From NCBI GenBank assembly GCA_035551475.1, contig DASZMX010000046.1, forward strand, positions 18,912-82,911: DNA of 64,000 nt, in the 5' to 3' direction. Positions 16,853-26,110 of the stretch are shown piece by piece; position 1 is the stretch's first letter; the number at the start of each line of letters is the position of its first letter. Source of the stretch: DASZMX01 sp035551475. GTDB lineage: Bacteria; Verrucomicrobiota; Verrucomicrobiia; Limisphaerales; Palsa-1400. The notes under the pieces were generated by a model that saw only the letters and a program-made list of their open reading frames with translations, ran no database searches and was not told the DNA's origin. The position numbers and the translations under genes are program-made.

Positions 16853-17839
16853 TTATTTCCGGGCGAGCGGTTTTTCGACGGCGCGCTTGTAGGCCACAAT
16901 GCCGTCCACGATGGCCCGGGCCATTTTCCGGCGGAGGACGGGATCGTAAATCTTGCTGGCATCGCCGGGGCTGCTCATGAACCCGCCTTCCACCAAAATG
17001 GCCGGCATTCGCGCCTCCCGCAGAACTTCAAAGCGCGAGCGCTTGACCCCGCGGTCCTCGAACGCCAGGTGTCGCAGGATGTTTTTTTGCACCTCGTAGG
17101 CCAGCAAAACGCTGCGGTCATTCTGCTCATTTCCCACATAGGGCGGATCGCTGGAGCGTCCGCCCCCCTCGTTGCTGGAGCTCAACCCGGGCGGCGTCAG
17201 GCAATAAGCCTCGATGCCGCGAATCGGCCCGGAGGCGGAGTTGTAATGGAGGCTCACGAACAGGTCGGCGCCGCGCTGCCGGGCAAATGCCGGGCGGTCC
17301 GGCAATTCGATAAATTTGTCGTCCGTGTGTGTCAAGAGAACATCAAATCCTTCGCCCCGCAGCAGCTCCGCCACGTCCGCAGCCAGCAGCAGCGTGTATT
17401 TTTTTTCGAAATGCGAGCCGCTGATTTCGCCCTTGTCCTTGCCGCCGTGCCCAGGGTCCAGGCAGATGGTGTGCACCGCCGCATCGGAGGCGCGTGGAAA
17501 CAAAACCGGCTGCAACGTGGAGCGCAAATCCGCCAGCGAGATCATGGCCACGCCGCCCCGGTTGACCACCGGCAGGGAGAGCCAGAGGGTGGTTCCGCCG
17601 ATTTCCGCCTTGCGCGAATCAATCGTCAATAATAGCGTTTGCCCGGCGTTCGTGAGAGTGATGACCTCGGATTTGCGCGGCCATTTCATTTCAAAATCAA
17701 AGCTGTCCGCCCACTCGCCCAGGCGCACATAATCGCTCCCGGAAATGGATACTTTTTCCAGACTTTGCAGGGAAACAGCCGGCGCCGTCCACGCCAGCAA
17801 GGAAAACCACACCGCCAGAACTGCTTGGACAACTCTCAT
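16853..17839 (-). CDS. N-acetylmuramoyl-L-alanine amidase (Amidase_3)
   Basis: Zinc hydrolase that cuts the amide bond between muramic acid and the stem peptide in the periplasm. 328 residues with a signal peptide (residues 1-23). Residues 25-118 form a copper-amine-oxidase-N-like beta domain. The amidase domain (122-318) has zinc ligands H131 (LDPGHGGKDKG), E145 (FEKKYT) and H198 (VSLHYNS), and the C-terminal catalytic ILVEGGFMSSPGD. Presumed role is daughter-cell separation or wall remodelling. Confidence 0.94.
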   Translation of the reverse strand: MRVVQAVLAVWFSLLAWTAPAVSLQSLEKVSISGSDYVRLGEWADSFDFEMKWPRKSEVITLTNAGQTLLLTIDSRKAEIGGTTLWLSLPVVNRGGVAMISLADLRSTLQPVLFPRASDAAVHTICLDPGHGGKDKGEISGSHFEKKYTLLLAADVAELLRGEGFDVLLTHTDDKFIELPDRPAFARQRGADLFVSLHYNSASGPIRGIEAYCLTPPGLSSSNEGGGRSSDPPYVGNEQNDRSVLLAYEVQKNILRHLAFEDRGVKRSRFEVLREARMPAILVEGGFMSSPGDASKIYDPVLRRKMARAIVDGIVAYKRAVEKPLARK

Positions 17840-17866
17840 GAAAAGGCAAAATGTGCCGCGACGCGG

Positions 17867-17895
17867 CTGTCAATTCAAGCTTGGAATGGTAAAGT
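17867..17895 (+). promoter_or_regulatory. Promoter immediately before the ClC gene
   Basis: CTGTCA (17867-17872), 17 bases, then TAAAGT (17890-17895), which lies 6 bases before the ATG at 17902. Each hexamer matches consensus at four of six positions. A transcript from it would start at about the initiator codon, and no Shine-Dalgarno sequence is present. Confidence 0.4.
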
Positions 17896-17901
17896 AAGAC
17901 T

Positions 17902-19791
17902 ATGACCTGGCGGGGAACCTTTGAGGCCTTCATGGATCGGTCGCGCCGCTACGCGCGGCGGAATTGGCAGCGCGCGCTGCGCATCCGCGAACGCCTTTCC
18001 TTGAGCGAAGAGGCTTTGCACCTCCTCATGGCCGGGGTCGTGGGCCTCATGGGCGGCGTCATCAATGTTCTCTTTTATCTCTCCATCGAAAAAGTCCAAT
18101 TCCTTCTCGTCGGCCACCATTACCCGGGGCAAAACATCGTGCAAATCGCCCACGACATGAGCTGGCCCTTGCGCCTGATCATGCCCGCCATCGGTGGATT
18201 GCTCGCCGCCTCCGTGCTTTTTTGGGGATTGCGCCTGGCCGGCAAACAGCGCTCGACCAATCTTCTGGAAGTCGTGGTGGCCGGCGATGGCCGCCTCCCA
18301 TTGCGCAGCGGCGTCGTCCGCGCCGTTTCCTCGCTGATGAGCATCGGCACCGGCGCCTCCATCGGACGCGAAGGTGGCATCACCCAACTCTCCGCGACGG
18401 CCGCCTCAAAATGGGGCCAACTGGTGCATTGGCAGCCTTATCGCCTGCGCCTGCTCGTGGCGTGCGGAGCGGCCGCCGGCATGGCCGCCGCCTACAACGC
18501 CCCCATCACCGGCGCGATTTTCGCCGCGCACATCGTGCTGGGAAATTTTTCCATGGCGATGTTCGCCCCCCTGCTCTGCTCCTCGGTTGTCGCCTCCATG
18601 CTGTCCCGCAGTTTTTTCGGCCTGGAGCGCTGGTATGACGTGCCGAACTTCGACTTTACAAGCATCGTGCAGCTGCCCTGGTTCGTGATTCTCGGTTTTT
18701 TCGCGGGCGTCCTGGGCGCGGGGTTCCTCAAGGCGTTAAGCCATAGCAATGAACTCTTCAAACGCATTCCCGCGCTGCATGTGCGCATGGGATTGGCCGG
18801 ATTAGCAGTCGGGGGCATCGCCTGCTTTTACCCGGAGGTCTGGGGGAACGGCTACGTCGAAACCAGCGCCATGCTTCAGCATCCCATCGAATTCTGGAGT
18901 CTCCTGGGCATATTTGGCTTCAAGCTGATCGCCACGGTCATCACGGTGGGCTCGGGTGCGGTGGGCGGCGTCATCACTCCCACGCTTTTTCTCGGCGCGG
19001 CGCTCGGCAGTTTGATCGGTGAAGCCCTGCAGCACGGCGGCCTGGCCCCGGCGCATTTGCCGATCGGCATCTTTGCGCTCGTCGGCATGGGAAGCGTTTT
19101 TGCCGCCACCACGCGTTCGCCGCTTTTGGCGATCGTCATGATTTTGGAGATTTCCCTGAACTATTCGATCATGCCCGCTCTCATGCTGGGCTGCGCGGTG
19201 TCCACGCTTGTTTCCCGCCGGCTTCATCCGAATTCTGTTTACACGGAGTCTCTGAAGCTACGCAGCCTGGAAGTGGAAAGCTACCGGTTGGGCGCGGCCA
19301 CGGAACAGACCATTGGCGACTTGATGCGCGCCCCCGTCCAACCGGTGCGCGAAAATACGCCGTTCCCCGAAATTGCCGACCGCTTCCTGGCCAATTCCAA
19401 TAATTTCCTGCCCGTCGTGGACGCGCAGCAACGTTTGCTCGGCATGGTGGCGCTGCTGGACTTGAAAGAATACCTTGGCGCCGGAGACGAACTGACCGCC
19501 ATCATCGCCTACGACGTCATGCGCCCGGCGCCGCCTTGCCTCCGGCCTGGGCAAAAACTGCTGGACGCCTTGCCCACCCTCCTCGCCAGCGAGATGCGCA
19601 ATGTTCCGGTTGTCAATACTTTCGAGGAAAATCGCCTCATTGGCTCAGTCCCGCGCGCCGAAGCCCTGGCCGCCCTTTCCGAAGCCATCGCCTCCAGCGT
19701 GGGCACCACCACATCGACGGAGGCTATTCCAAAAGAAAAGCCAGACCACCCGCCGCCAGCGCCAGCGCCCAAATCAGCGCCACCGCCTTAG
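17902..19791 (+). CDS. ClC-family chloride channel/transporter with CBS pair
   Basis: 629 residues. A membrane domain of about ten or more helices (about 35-435) has the ClC motifs GTGASIGREGGITQLSA (GREGP-like, with the gating glutamate position kept), then AAYNAPITGAIFAAHIVLG, and GSGAVGGVITPTLFLGAALG. Residues about 470-600 form a pair of CBS domains (FLPVVDAQQRLLGMVALLDL and RNVPVVNTFEENRLIG), which usually sense nucleotides. Channel versus H+/Cl- exchanger is not settled. The last 22 codons (Pro/Ala/Lys-rich) overlap the opposite-strand gene by 68 bases. Confidence 0.93.
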   Translation: MTWRGTFEAFMDRSRRYARRNWQRALRIRERLSLSEEALHLLMAGVVGLMGGVINVLFYLSIEKVQFLLVGHHYPGQNIVQIAHDMSWPLRLIMPAIGGLLAASVLFWGLRLAGKQRSTNLLEVVVAGDGRLPLRSGVVRAVSSLMSIGTGASIGREGGITQLSATAASKWGQLVHWQPYRLRLLVACGAAAGMAAAYNAPITGAIFAAHIVLGNFSMAMFAPLLCSSVVASMLSRSFFGLERWYDVPNFDFTSIVQLPWFVILGFFAGVLGAGFLKALSHSNELFKRIPALHVRMGLAGLAVGGIACFYPEVWGNGYVETSAMLQHPIEFWSLLGIFGFKLIATVITVGSGAVGGVITPTLFLGAALGSLIGEALQHGGLAPAHLPIGIFALVGMGSVFAATTRSPLLAIVMILEISLNYSIMPALMLGCAVSTLVSRRLHPNSVYTESLKLRSLEVESYRLGAATEQTIGDLMRAPVQPVRENTPFPEIADRFLANSNNFLPVVDAQQRLLGMVALLDLKEYLGAGDELTAIIAYDVMRPAPPCLRPGQKLLDALPTLLASEMRNVPVVNTFEENRLIGSVPRAEALAALSEAIASSVGTTTSTEAIPKEKPDHPPPAPAPKSAPPP

Positions 19792-20743
19792 TCTTGGTCA
19801 AACCCCGCCGCACCAGGCGATGCGACAAATGATTGGTGTCCCCCACGTAAAACGGCTGCCCTTTCCGCCACCGCAAACATACCACCCAGACCATGTCCCC
19901 CAGCGGCACGGCCAGGACCAGCAGCGGCGTCAAGACTGAAAATCGGTTCGGATGCCGTGAGGTGTAGAAGTGCGGCAGGATCGCGAGGATCGCTAGCAGG
20001 TACCCGGTCAAGTGGCTGCCCGCGTCGCCCAAAAACGCGCTCGCCCTTGGATAATTGAACGGCAAAAAACCCGCCAGCGCGCCCGCAATCAACCAGGCCG
20101 TCGAGCCCACGAGGTATTGGCCGCGCTGGGCCGCGATCGCCCCGAATGCCGCCGCCGCAATCGCCCCCAACCCCGCGCACAAGCCGTTCATGTTGTCCAT
20201 GAAGTTAAAGGCGTTGATCACCGTAAGAATCCACAGCGCCGTCAACGCATAGCTGAAGAAAATATTGTGGACAAACAGCGTCAACCGCACGCCGAACGCC
20301 GCCACCAGCAGCGCGCAAGCCAGTTGCGCCGAGAATTTCGCCGCGGGCCGCATTTCCACCTGGTCGTCCCGCAGCCCAATCCCCAGCATGCCGAGCGCGC
20401 CCAGCACAATGCCGCTCAGTTGCCAGCCGCGCTTGCTCAAGCCGTATTGGAAAAGCCCAAACTCCCCCGTGTCAATAAAATGCCCCGCCACGCGTGTCAG
20501 AAAATCCCGCGCCCCGGGGTGCGCCAGGGCCAGCAGGGCGCCCGCCAGCAACGGCATCACCAACCCGGTGAAGGCCGCCAGGCCGCCCGCCAGGGGCGTG
20601 GGCTCGGTGTGAATTTTGCGATGGCCCGGATCATCCACCAACCCGTGATTCCGGCACCAGCGCCGCCACCCCGGCACACTCGCCGCGCTCGCCGTCGCCG
20701 CCGCCGCGAAGGCGGCCAGATAAACATTACCGGGAAAAACCAT
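19724..20743 (-). CDS. Polyprenyl-phosphate sugar-1-phosphate transferase (WecA/TagO-like)
   Basis: 339 residues, about ten to eleven membrane helices. It transfers a sugar-1-phosphate (often GlcNAc-1-P) to undecaprenyl phosphate, the first step of surface polysaccharide assembly. The early helix carries DDPGHRKIHTEPTPLAGGLA, with the HxxPTPxxGG family motif. Later come GLRDDQVEMRPAAKF (the DD motif), NAFNFMDNMNGLCAG, SAFLGDAGSHLTGYLLA, and the C-terminal DTNHLSHRLVRRGLT (HxxHRL). It overlaps the upstream glycosyltransferase by 17 bases, so the two are likely coupled. Confidence 0.93.
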   Translation of the reverse strand: MVFPGNVYLAAFAAAATASAASVPGWRRWCRNHGLVDDPGHRKIHTEPTPLAGGLAAFTGLVMPLLAGALLALAHPGARDFLTRVAGHFIDTGEFGLFQYGLSKRGWQLSGIVLGALGMLGIGLRDDQVEMRPAAKFSAQLACALLVAAFGVRLTLFVHNIFFSYALTALWILTVINAFNFMDNMNGLCAGLGAIAAAAFGAIAAQRGQYLVGSTAWLIAGALAGFLPFNYPRASAFLGDAGSHLTGYLLAILAILPHFYTSRHPNRFSVLTPLLVLAVPLGDMVWVVCLRWRKGQPFYVGDTNHLSHRLVRRGLTKTKAVALIWALALAAGGLAFLLE

Positions 20744-21887
20744 GCGCGTCCGCCAGTTTCATGTAGAGATTGTAAATGTTCGCCACCATCGCTTCGACAG
20801 AGAAATTTTCGCGCACATAACGCCGGCCCTGCTCGCCGAGCCGCGCTCGCAGCGCCGGGTCGCCCGCCAGCAGCAATAATTTGTCCCGCCATTGCCCGGG
20901 GGTGGTCAGAAATCCCGTTTCGCCCGTGATGCAAATTTCCGACGCCCCGTCAAAGTCATACGCGATCACCGGCTTGCCCGCCGCCAAGGATTGCGACAAC
21001 GCGCGCGCCAGGCCCTCGCGACGCGAGAGATGAACGAGAATATCCGTGACGCCGAGATAACGCGGAATCTCCGCCGGCGGGACCAATCCTGTAAAAATAA
21101 AATTCCGTGTCAAACCCATGGCCCGCGTCCGCGCTTCGAGTCGCTCCCGCCACGGCCCGTCGCCAATCAACAAGAATTTCAACTCGGGACGCCGTTCCAC
21201 CAATTCCGGCGCCGCGTCGAGCAAATCGTCGTGCCCCTTGAGTTTGAACAACCGCGCGATCATGGACACCACGATGTCAGAGGGCCCGATGCCCAGTTTT
21301 TGCCGCAGCGCCAGGTCATTTCGCGCCGCCAAAAATGGCTCCAGCGGAAAGCCGCTGAAGATCCGGGTGTATTGGTCGGGACGCCCAATCCCAGCGGCGA
21401 GATATTGCCGCGTCATGGCATGGGCCACCGAGATAAAATGCGTCGTCACCCGGCCCGCCATGCGCTCCGCCGCCGTAAAAATCGCATTCGCCGCCGCGCC
21501 TTGAAACGCGCCAAAGGAAGGCCCGTGGATGGTGTGCACAATGACTGGCACGCCGGCGCGCCGCGCCGCGAGCCGTCCGAGGATGCCGGCTTTGCCGCTA
21601 TGCGTATGGACCATGGCGGGGCGGGTCGCGCGAAAAATCCCGGTCAATTCGCGCCACGCCTGGACATCCCGCCACGGATGCACCGGGCGCACCAGGGAGG
21701 GGAGATGGCGCAAGGTTCCCGGATGACTGTCAAACAAACTCTCCAGCGACCCTTCGGCGCCTTCCGAGGGGCCGGAAATCAAATCCGTCTCCAAACCGGG
21801 GCGTCCCTGCATTCCCAGGACGGTGGCGATGGTGTTTTCCTGGGCCCCGCCGACGATCAGGCGGGTGATGACATGCGTGACGCGCAT
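20727..21887 (-). CDS. GT4 family glycosyltransferase
   Basis: 386 residues, GT-B fold. The N-terminal half has THVITRLIVGGAQENTIATV, VHTHSGKAGILGRLAARRAG and VHTIHGPSFGA, typical of acceptor-binding domains in capsule and O-antigen glycosyltransferases. The C-terminal half has the donor site: FLLIGDGPWRERLEART, DILVHLSRREGLARALSQSL (E-x7-E) and GKPVIAYDFDGASE. It sits between a WecA-like transferase and a membrane TPR protein, consistent with surface polysaccharide synthesis. Confidence 0.93.
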   Translation of the reverse strand: MRVTHVITRLIVGGAQENTIATVLGMQGRPGLETDLISGPSEGAEGSLESLFDSHPGTLRHLPSLVRPVHPWRDVQAWRELTGIFRATRPAMVHTHSGKAGILGRLAARRAGVPVIVHTIHGPSFGAFQGAAANAIFTAAERMAGRVTTHFISVAHAMTRQYLAAGIGRPDQYTRIFSGFPLEPFLAARNDLALRQKLGIGPSDIVVSMIARLFKLKGHDDLLDAAPELVERRPELKFLLIGDGPWRERLEARTRAMGLTRNFIFTGLVPPAEIPRYLGVTDILVHLSRREGLARALSQSLAAGKPVIAYDFDGASEICITGETGFLTTPGQWRDKLLLLAGDPALRARLGEQGRRYVRENFSVEAMVANIYNLYMKLADAHGFSR

Positions 21888-21902
21888 TCCAATGCCAGCA
21901 TG

Positions 21903-24794
21903 TCAGTGGCCTTCGATTTTATCCAATTCCTTTTTCGCCACGCGATGCTGCTCCGAATCCGCCGGCGTCGCCTTGAGGTAGAGGCCCAAATATTTTTTCT
22001 GGTTGGCGACATTTTGCTCGGACTTGGCGATGTCCGCCTCCACGCCGTAAGCCATGAAGGCCCTTTCCGGGTCCACCTTGCGCATGGCCTCGGCGTCATC
22101 CTGGGCGGCGGCAAATTTCTTTTGGCGCATCAGCACCAGGGCGCGGTTCAAGAGCGCGTTTTCATTGTCCGGGTCCAACTCAATCACGCGCGTCAAGGTC
22201 TGCACGGCGGCGGCGTCGTTCTCCGAATTGACTTCGATGTCCGCCTTGATCATCAGCACGTCGGCCAGAGGAAAACGCGTCGCCGCCGATTTATCCTCGG
22301 AAACGAGTTGAATGAATTTCTCCGACCATTGCAGCGCCTTATGGAGGCGCGCCGCCCCGTCATCCCGCCGGCCTTGCGCCAGCGCGGCCAAACCAGTGCG
22401 CCGGTAAAATTCCATCACATTGGCCAGCCGCACCGGGTTTTTCGGCGAAGCCGCCTGCCCCTGCAACAGGGAACGTTCCGCTTCGCCGAAATTGGTGCGC
22501 GAGAGATAGGCCACCGCTTCGACCCAGAAAAGTTCATCCGGGACCATGTTGGTTTGGGCGCGCACTTGCCGGGTCAATTCGAGCGCGCGATCCGCCTGTC
22601 CGGTGTCCACCAGGGTTTTCGCCACCGCCATTTTCGCTGGAATATCGTTGGGCAAAAGCTGCAGGCGCCGCTCAAACAATCCCGCAGCCTGCCGCAGATT
22701 CCCGCCTTGCGCCAACGTCTGCCCAAAAATCATGTCCACATCGGGCTCATCGGGGGGACCGTTATATTTGATGATCGCGGGCACGCTCCGATAAAGGCTG
22801 ATGGCGCGCGCCAATGTGTCGCTTTGTCCGAGCGGCCGGCTGTCGCCATGCTGCAGGCGCTCGTTGTATTCCATATTGTATTCGGCCATCAAATTGTTCG
22901 TATTGACCTTGTAGGCCTCGGCAAAAGCCGCGTGCGCTTCCGGCAATTTGTTGGCGCGCTGCAATTCCACGCCCCAGAAATCCAACGCCACGGAATAGTC
23001 CACGCTGACGCGGCCCACGTCCCAATCCGAGTCGGAATAATGCGAGAGCGAAGCCAGCGTCGTTTGCGCGGTTTTTTTCCAGTATTCCTGGTTGTCGGCA
23101 ATTTCCGCCGCGCTGGGCAGCGGGGCGAGCGACGACCGGCCGGTATACGACTTCAATTCATAAACGAGGCGGTGCGGCCGCAAATAGAATTGCTCAAAGT
23201 AATAACCAAAGCTCGGGTGCAAATAATAAATCGCGTAGTCCCGGCCCAGTTGAAAAACGAAGTCCACCATGTTGGTTTGCGGGAGCACTTCGGGAAACTT
23301 ATCGATCGGCGCCATCTTCTTCTTCAGCTCCGGGTATTTGTCCACGAGGTGCGCGTAATATTCGCGGTAGGGCATCGCCCCCGTTTCCAGGAGTATGTGC
23401 GGGTTGGTTTTGCCGGCCCGCGCATAACCGGCCTCCAGCAGTTGCAGCCGGATCGGATCGTCGCTCATCACGACGGTCGTTTGCGCGGGCAGCGCCGCGA
23501 TGGTTTCCTCGGTGAAGTGGCTGAGAATGCCGTTGTTGCTGGAACGAATGCGATCCCAGTTCGAACCGAGCAACAGCGCCGGCGCCCCGACCGTCAGGAT
23601 AACCAAATAGGCCAGAACGGTTTTCTTGACCGCGGGAGATTCTTTGAATTTGGCCCGCTGCAACGAGCGTTTGCCAAACACGATCAGGATGTAGCCGGAA
23701 TAATAACCCACCGCCAGCGCGGCGAGATAATAAAACGTCAGGAAGGGCACCGGCGCATCATGCACATGGGGATTGGTGCTGAAGCGCCAATCAAAAAACA
23801 TCAGCAGGCAGACGGGCAGAAACAGGACGTTCATCGCCATGAAGGTCAAACGCGTCACCGCGTTGCCGACGGCGCTCAATTCGCCTTCGATTTCCGGCCA
23901 TTTGAAACCCGCGCACAAGAGTGGCGCGATGGTCGATAAGCTCGCCACCAGCGGAATCCATCCCGGCACGATGCGCAGCAGGAAACTCTCCTGCTTGAGC
24001 TCCTGCCACAGGCTCAGCCCGAAGTTCTGCGACGCGAGGCTGGCGCGCAGGGGAATCAGCAGATATAGCAGCAACCCGAGCAGCCCGAATCCGATCATCC
24101 GCAACATGAACCGGACGTTGAAGAAGCTCAGCCCTTTGATCCAAATCAGCGCGATCAAAAAGAACGGGAAAAATCCCACCAGCGCAAAATTGTTCGTCGT
24201 GCCAAGCCCATACACCAGGGCCATCCCGGCCAGCCATTTTTCATTTTGCGAGATGCGAAACCGCAACAGGCAATAAATGATGAAGGCAAACACCAGCACG
24301 TCCAACATTTCGTTGCTGGCCGTCACCGCATTTTCCCAAAACACCCCCTGCAATCCCAGCATGACCACCGCGAAAACCTGCGGCACAAACGCCCATTTGC
24401 CGGAAAACAGCGAAAATTCTCCCGGCTCTCTTTGCCGCTGTTCCCGCGTCCGGTCGTGCGGAAGCAAGCGCACGGATTGAGCCAGGAGCATCAGGGTGAG
24501 CGACGCGCAAACCGCCGAAAACAAATTCAAGGCGCAAGGCTGCCAGGTGACGGGCAAGACCCGGAACGGCAACGTTGTCACATACCAGAGCGGCGCAAAA
24601 TAGGAGGGGCGCCACTCCGTGGGAATCGGGTGCCAGTCCCAGCCCGTCACGGAAGCGATCCAAGGCAGGCCGCGCAGGGTGACCCAATGGTTGAGGGCCA
24701 GGCCGTAAATAATCAACGCGGCGGCCGCGACGATCCACGGATTCACCGTCATCGACTTTGCCGCCGAGGGACTGGTCTGCTGTTCGTCTGTCAT
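21903..24794 (-). CDS. Membrane protein with DUF2723-like domain and C-terminal TPRs
   Basis: 963 residues. The first 500 or so form a multi-helix membrane region resembling DUF2723/PMT-type glycosyltransferases (LALNHWVTLRGLPWIASVTG and GVFWENAVTASNEMLDVLVF, with conserved acidic residues between helices), including a periplasmic loop with DDPIRLQLLEAGYARAGKTN. The final 350 residues contain TPR repeats (LPEAHAAFAEAYKVNTNN, FERRLQLLPNDIPAKMAVAK, RVIELDPDNENALLNRALVL). Possibly glycosylates extracytoplasmic proteins or lipids using a polyprenyl donor; no catalytic residue is certain. It ends 16 bases before the GT4 gene, in the same direction. Confidence 0.78.
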   Translation of the reverse strand: MTDEQQTSPSAAKSMTVNPWIVAAAALIIYGLALNHWVTLRGLPWIASVTGWDWHPIPTEWRPSYFAPLWYVTTLPFRVLPVTWQPCALNLFSAVCASLTLMLLAQSVRLLPHDRTREQRQREPGEFSLFSGKWAFVPQVFAVVMLGLQGVFWENAVTASNEMLDVLVFAFIIYCLLRFRISQNEKWLAGMALVYGLGTTNNFALVGFFPFFLIALIWIKGLSFFNVRFMLRMIGFGLLGLLLYLLIPLRASLASQNFGLSLWQELKQESFLLRIVPGWIPLVASLSTIAPLLCAGFKWPEIEGELSAVGNAVTRLTFMAMNVLFLPVCLLMFFDWRFSTNPHVHDAPVPFLTFYYLAALAVGYYSGYILIVFGKRSLQRAKFKESPAVKKTVLAYLVILTVGAPALLLGSNWDRIRSSNNGILSHFTEETIAALPAQTTVVMSDDPIRLQLLEAGYARAGKTNPHILLETGAMPYREYYAHLVDKYPELKKKMAPIDKFPEVLPQTNMVDFVFQLGRDYAIYYLHPSFGYYFEQFYLRPHRLVYELKSYTGRSSLAPLPSAAEIADNQEYWKKTAQTTLASLSHYSDSDWDVGRVSVDYSVALDFWGVELQRANKLPEAHAAFAEAYKVNTNNLMAEYNMEYNERLQHGDSRPLGQSDTLARAISLYRSVPAIIKYNGPPDEPDVDMIFGQTLAQGGNLRQAAGLFERRLQLLPNDIPAKMAVAKTLVDTGQADRALELTRQVRAQTNMVPDELFWVEAVAYLSRTNFGEAERSLLQGQAASPKNPVRLANVMEFYRRTGLAALAQGRRDDGAARLHKALQWSEKFIQLVSEDKSAATRFPLADVLMIKADIEVNSENDAAAVQTLTRVIELDPDNENALLNRALVLMRQKKFAAAQDDAEAMRKVDPERAFMAYGVEADIAKSEQNVANQKKYLGLYLKATPADSEQHRVAKKELDKIEGH

Positions 24795-24801
24795 GGGTCA
24801 A

Positions 24802-26004
24802 TCAGTTTGAAACGAGCCTTTGGCTGTGATCAAGCTTGCTTTCTGATGGAAGGGCGGCTCCCCGGCGGCGGACATCCGCCACACATTCCACGTGTTGGGT
24901 TTGCGGAAACATGTCCAAGGGGACGATCTTCGTTACTTCAAAGACACCGCCCGCGCACAAAACGTTCAAGTCTCGCGCCAGCGTAGCCGGATGACAGGAG
25001 ACGTACAGAATCTGCGCCGGACCGAGCCGCCGAAGCAACTCCAAAGTCTCCGGCTCGCACCCTTTCCGCGGCGGATCGAGCGCCAGGCAAGTCGCGCCGG
25101 CGTCCATTTGCGCCAAGGTCCGCGGCATCAGCTCCTCCGCGGCGCCCGCGATGAATTCGCCGTTGGCGCGCTGGCGGTTGAGGGCGTTTTGCCGCGCCGC
25201 CTTGATCGCCGCCGCGTCTATCTCGATCCCCACAAATCGCTCCACCAAATCCGCCAATTCCAAACTGAAGAACCCCACCCCGCAATAGGCGTCGAGCAAA
25301 AACCGGCAGCCGCCATCCTGCAAGCGGGCCCGCACGGTTTCCACCAATTTGGGCAGCAAAAAGAAATTGTTCTGGAAAAACGAATCACGCGGCACCACCC
25401 AATTCTCGGCCGCCACGCGCAACGTCACTTTCAGGCCGCCTTTGGGCGGCGGATTGCGGCGGACTTCGCCGATCTGCTCATTCAGAGCGGGCTCGGCAAT
25501 CACGCATTCCTCGATGTCCACCACCAGCCGGTTGTCCGTCCGGATATAACCAATATTCAAGCCTTGTTTGAATTTGTCCCATTGGCTCCGAATCATGATG
25601 CGATTGCGGTAACCGTACGGCGACGGGCATGGGATGACCGGATCGACCAGCGCGCGATTCAATCCGCCAATCCGCTCGAACAAATCACAAATCTGCTTGT
25701 GCTTGATCTCGAGTTGCGCCGCGTATTCCAAATGCTGGTACTGGCAGCCGCCGCATTCCCCATAATAACGGCACAAGGGCGTGACCCGGCGCGGGGACGT
25801 TTGCAGAATCTGGGAAACTTTGCCGCGCGCGAACCGCCGTTTGACTTCCACCAACTCCACCTCCACCACTTCGCCCAGGGCCACAAACGGCACAAACACC
25901 ACAAAATCCGCCGTCCGCCCCACCCCTTCGCCGCCAAAAGCAATGTCCTCGATCGTGACCGTGACTTTCTGGCCGGGCGTAAAGGTTGCGCTATGCTCTG
26001 ACAT
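24802..26004 (-). CDS. rlmD: 23S rRNA m5U methyltransferase RlmD-like
   Basis: 400 residues. An N-terminal TRAM domain (residues 8-65, VTVTIEDIAFGGEGVGRTAD) is followed by three of the four iron-sulfur ligands C78, C84 and C87 (CRYYGECGGCQYQH), with the fourth probably in DIEECVIAE. The SAM domain carries LDAYCGVGFFSLELADLVE, FVGIEID, ALDPPRKGCEPE, and the catalytic-cysteine segment YVSCHPATLARDL, where His replaces the usual Asn. The family methylates U1939 or nearby uridines (RlmD/RumA, RlmC or TrmA). It is the first gene of the minus-strand group here. Confidence 0.92.
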   Translation of the reverse strand: MSEHSATFTPGQKVTVTIEDIAFGGEGVGRTADFVVFVPFVALGEVVEVELVEVKRRFARGKVSQILQTSPRRVTPLCRYYGECGGCQYQHLEYAAQLEIKHKQICDLFERIGGLNRALVDPVIPCPSPYGYRNRIMIRSQWDKFKQGLNIGYIRTDNRLVVDIEECVIAEPALNEQIGEVRRNPPPKGGLKVTLRVAAENWVVPRDSFFQNNFFLLPKLVETVRARLQDGGCRFLLDAYCGVGFFSLELADLVERFVGIEIDAAAIKAARQNALNRQRANGEFIAGAAEELMPRTLAQMDAGATCLALDPPRKGCEPETLELLRRLGPAQILYVSCHPATLARDLNVLCAGGVFEVTKIVPLDMFPQTQHVECVADVRRRGAALPSESKLDHSQRLVSN

Positions 26005-26110
26005 CCGCCGATTTTTGAACAGGATTGCGCGGATGAACAGTTATTTCCTCGCCGCGCCGCCCGCGTTTCTATATTCGACAATCGCGCGCAACTCGTTATC
26101 TTGACCCTCC

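Noticed and set aside
20892..23939. Plus-strand open frame of about 1000 codons
   Set aside because: Antisense shadow of the glycosyltransferase and membrane TPR genes, caused by high GC. The translation is Arg/His/Gln-rich without motifs.
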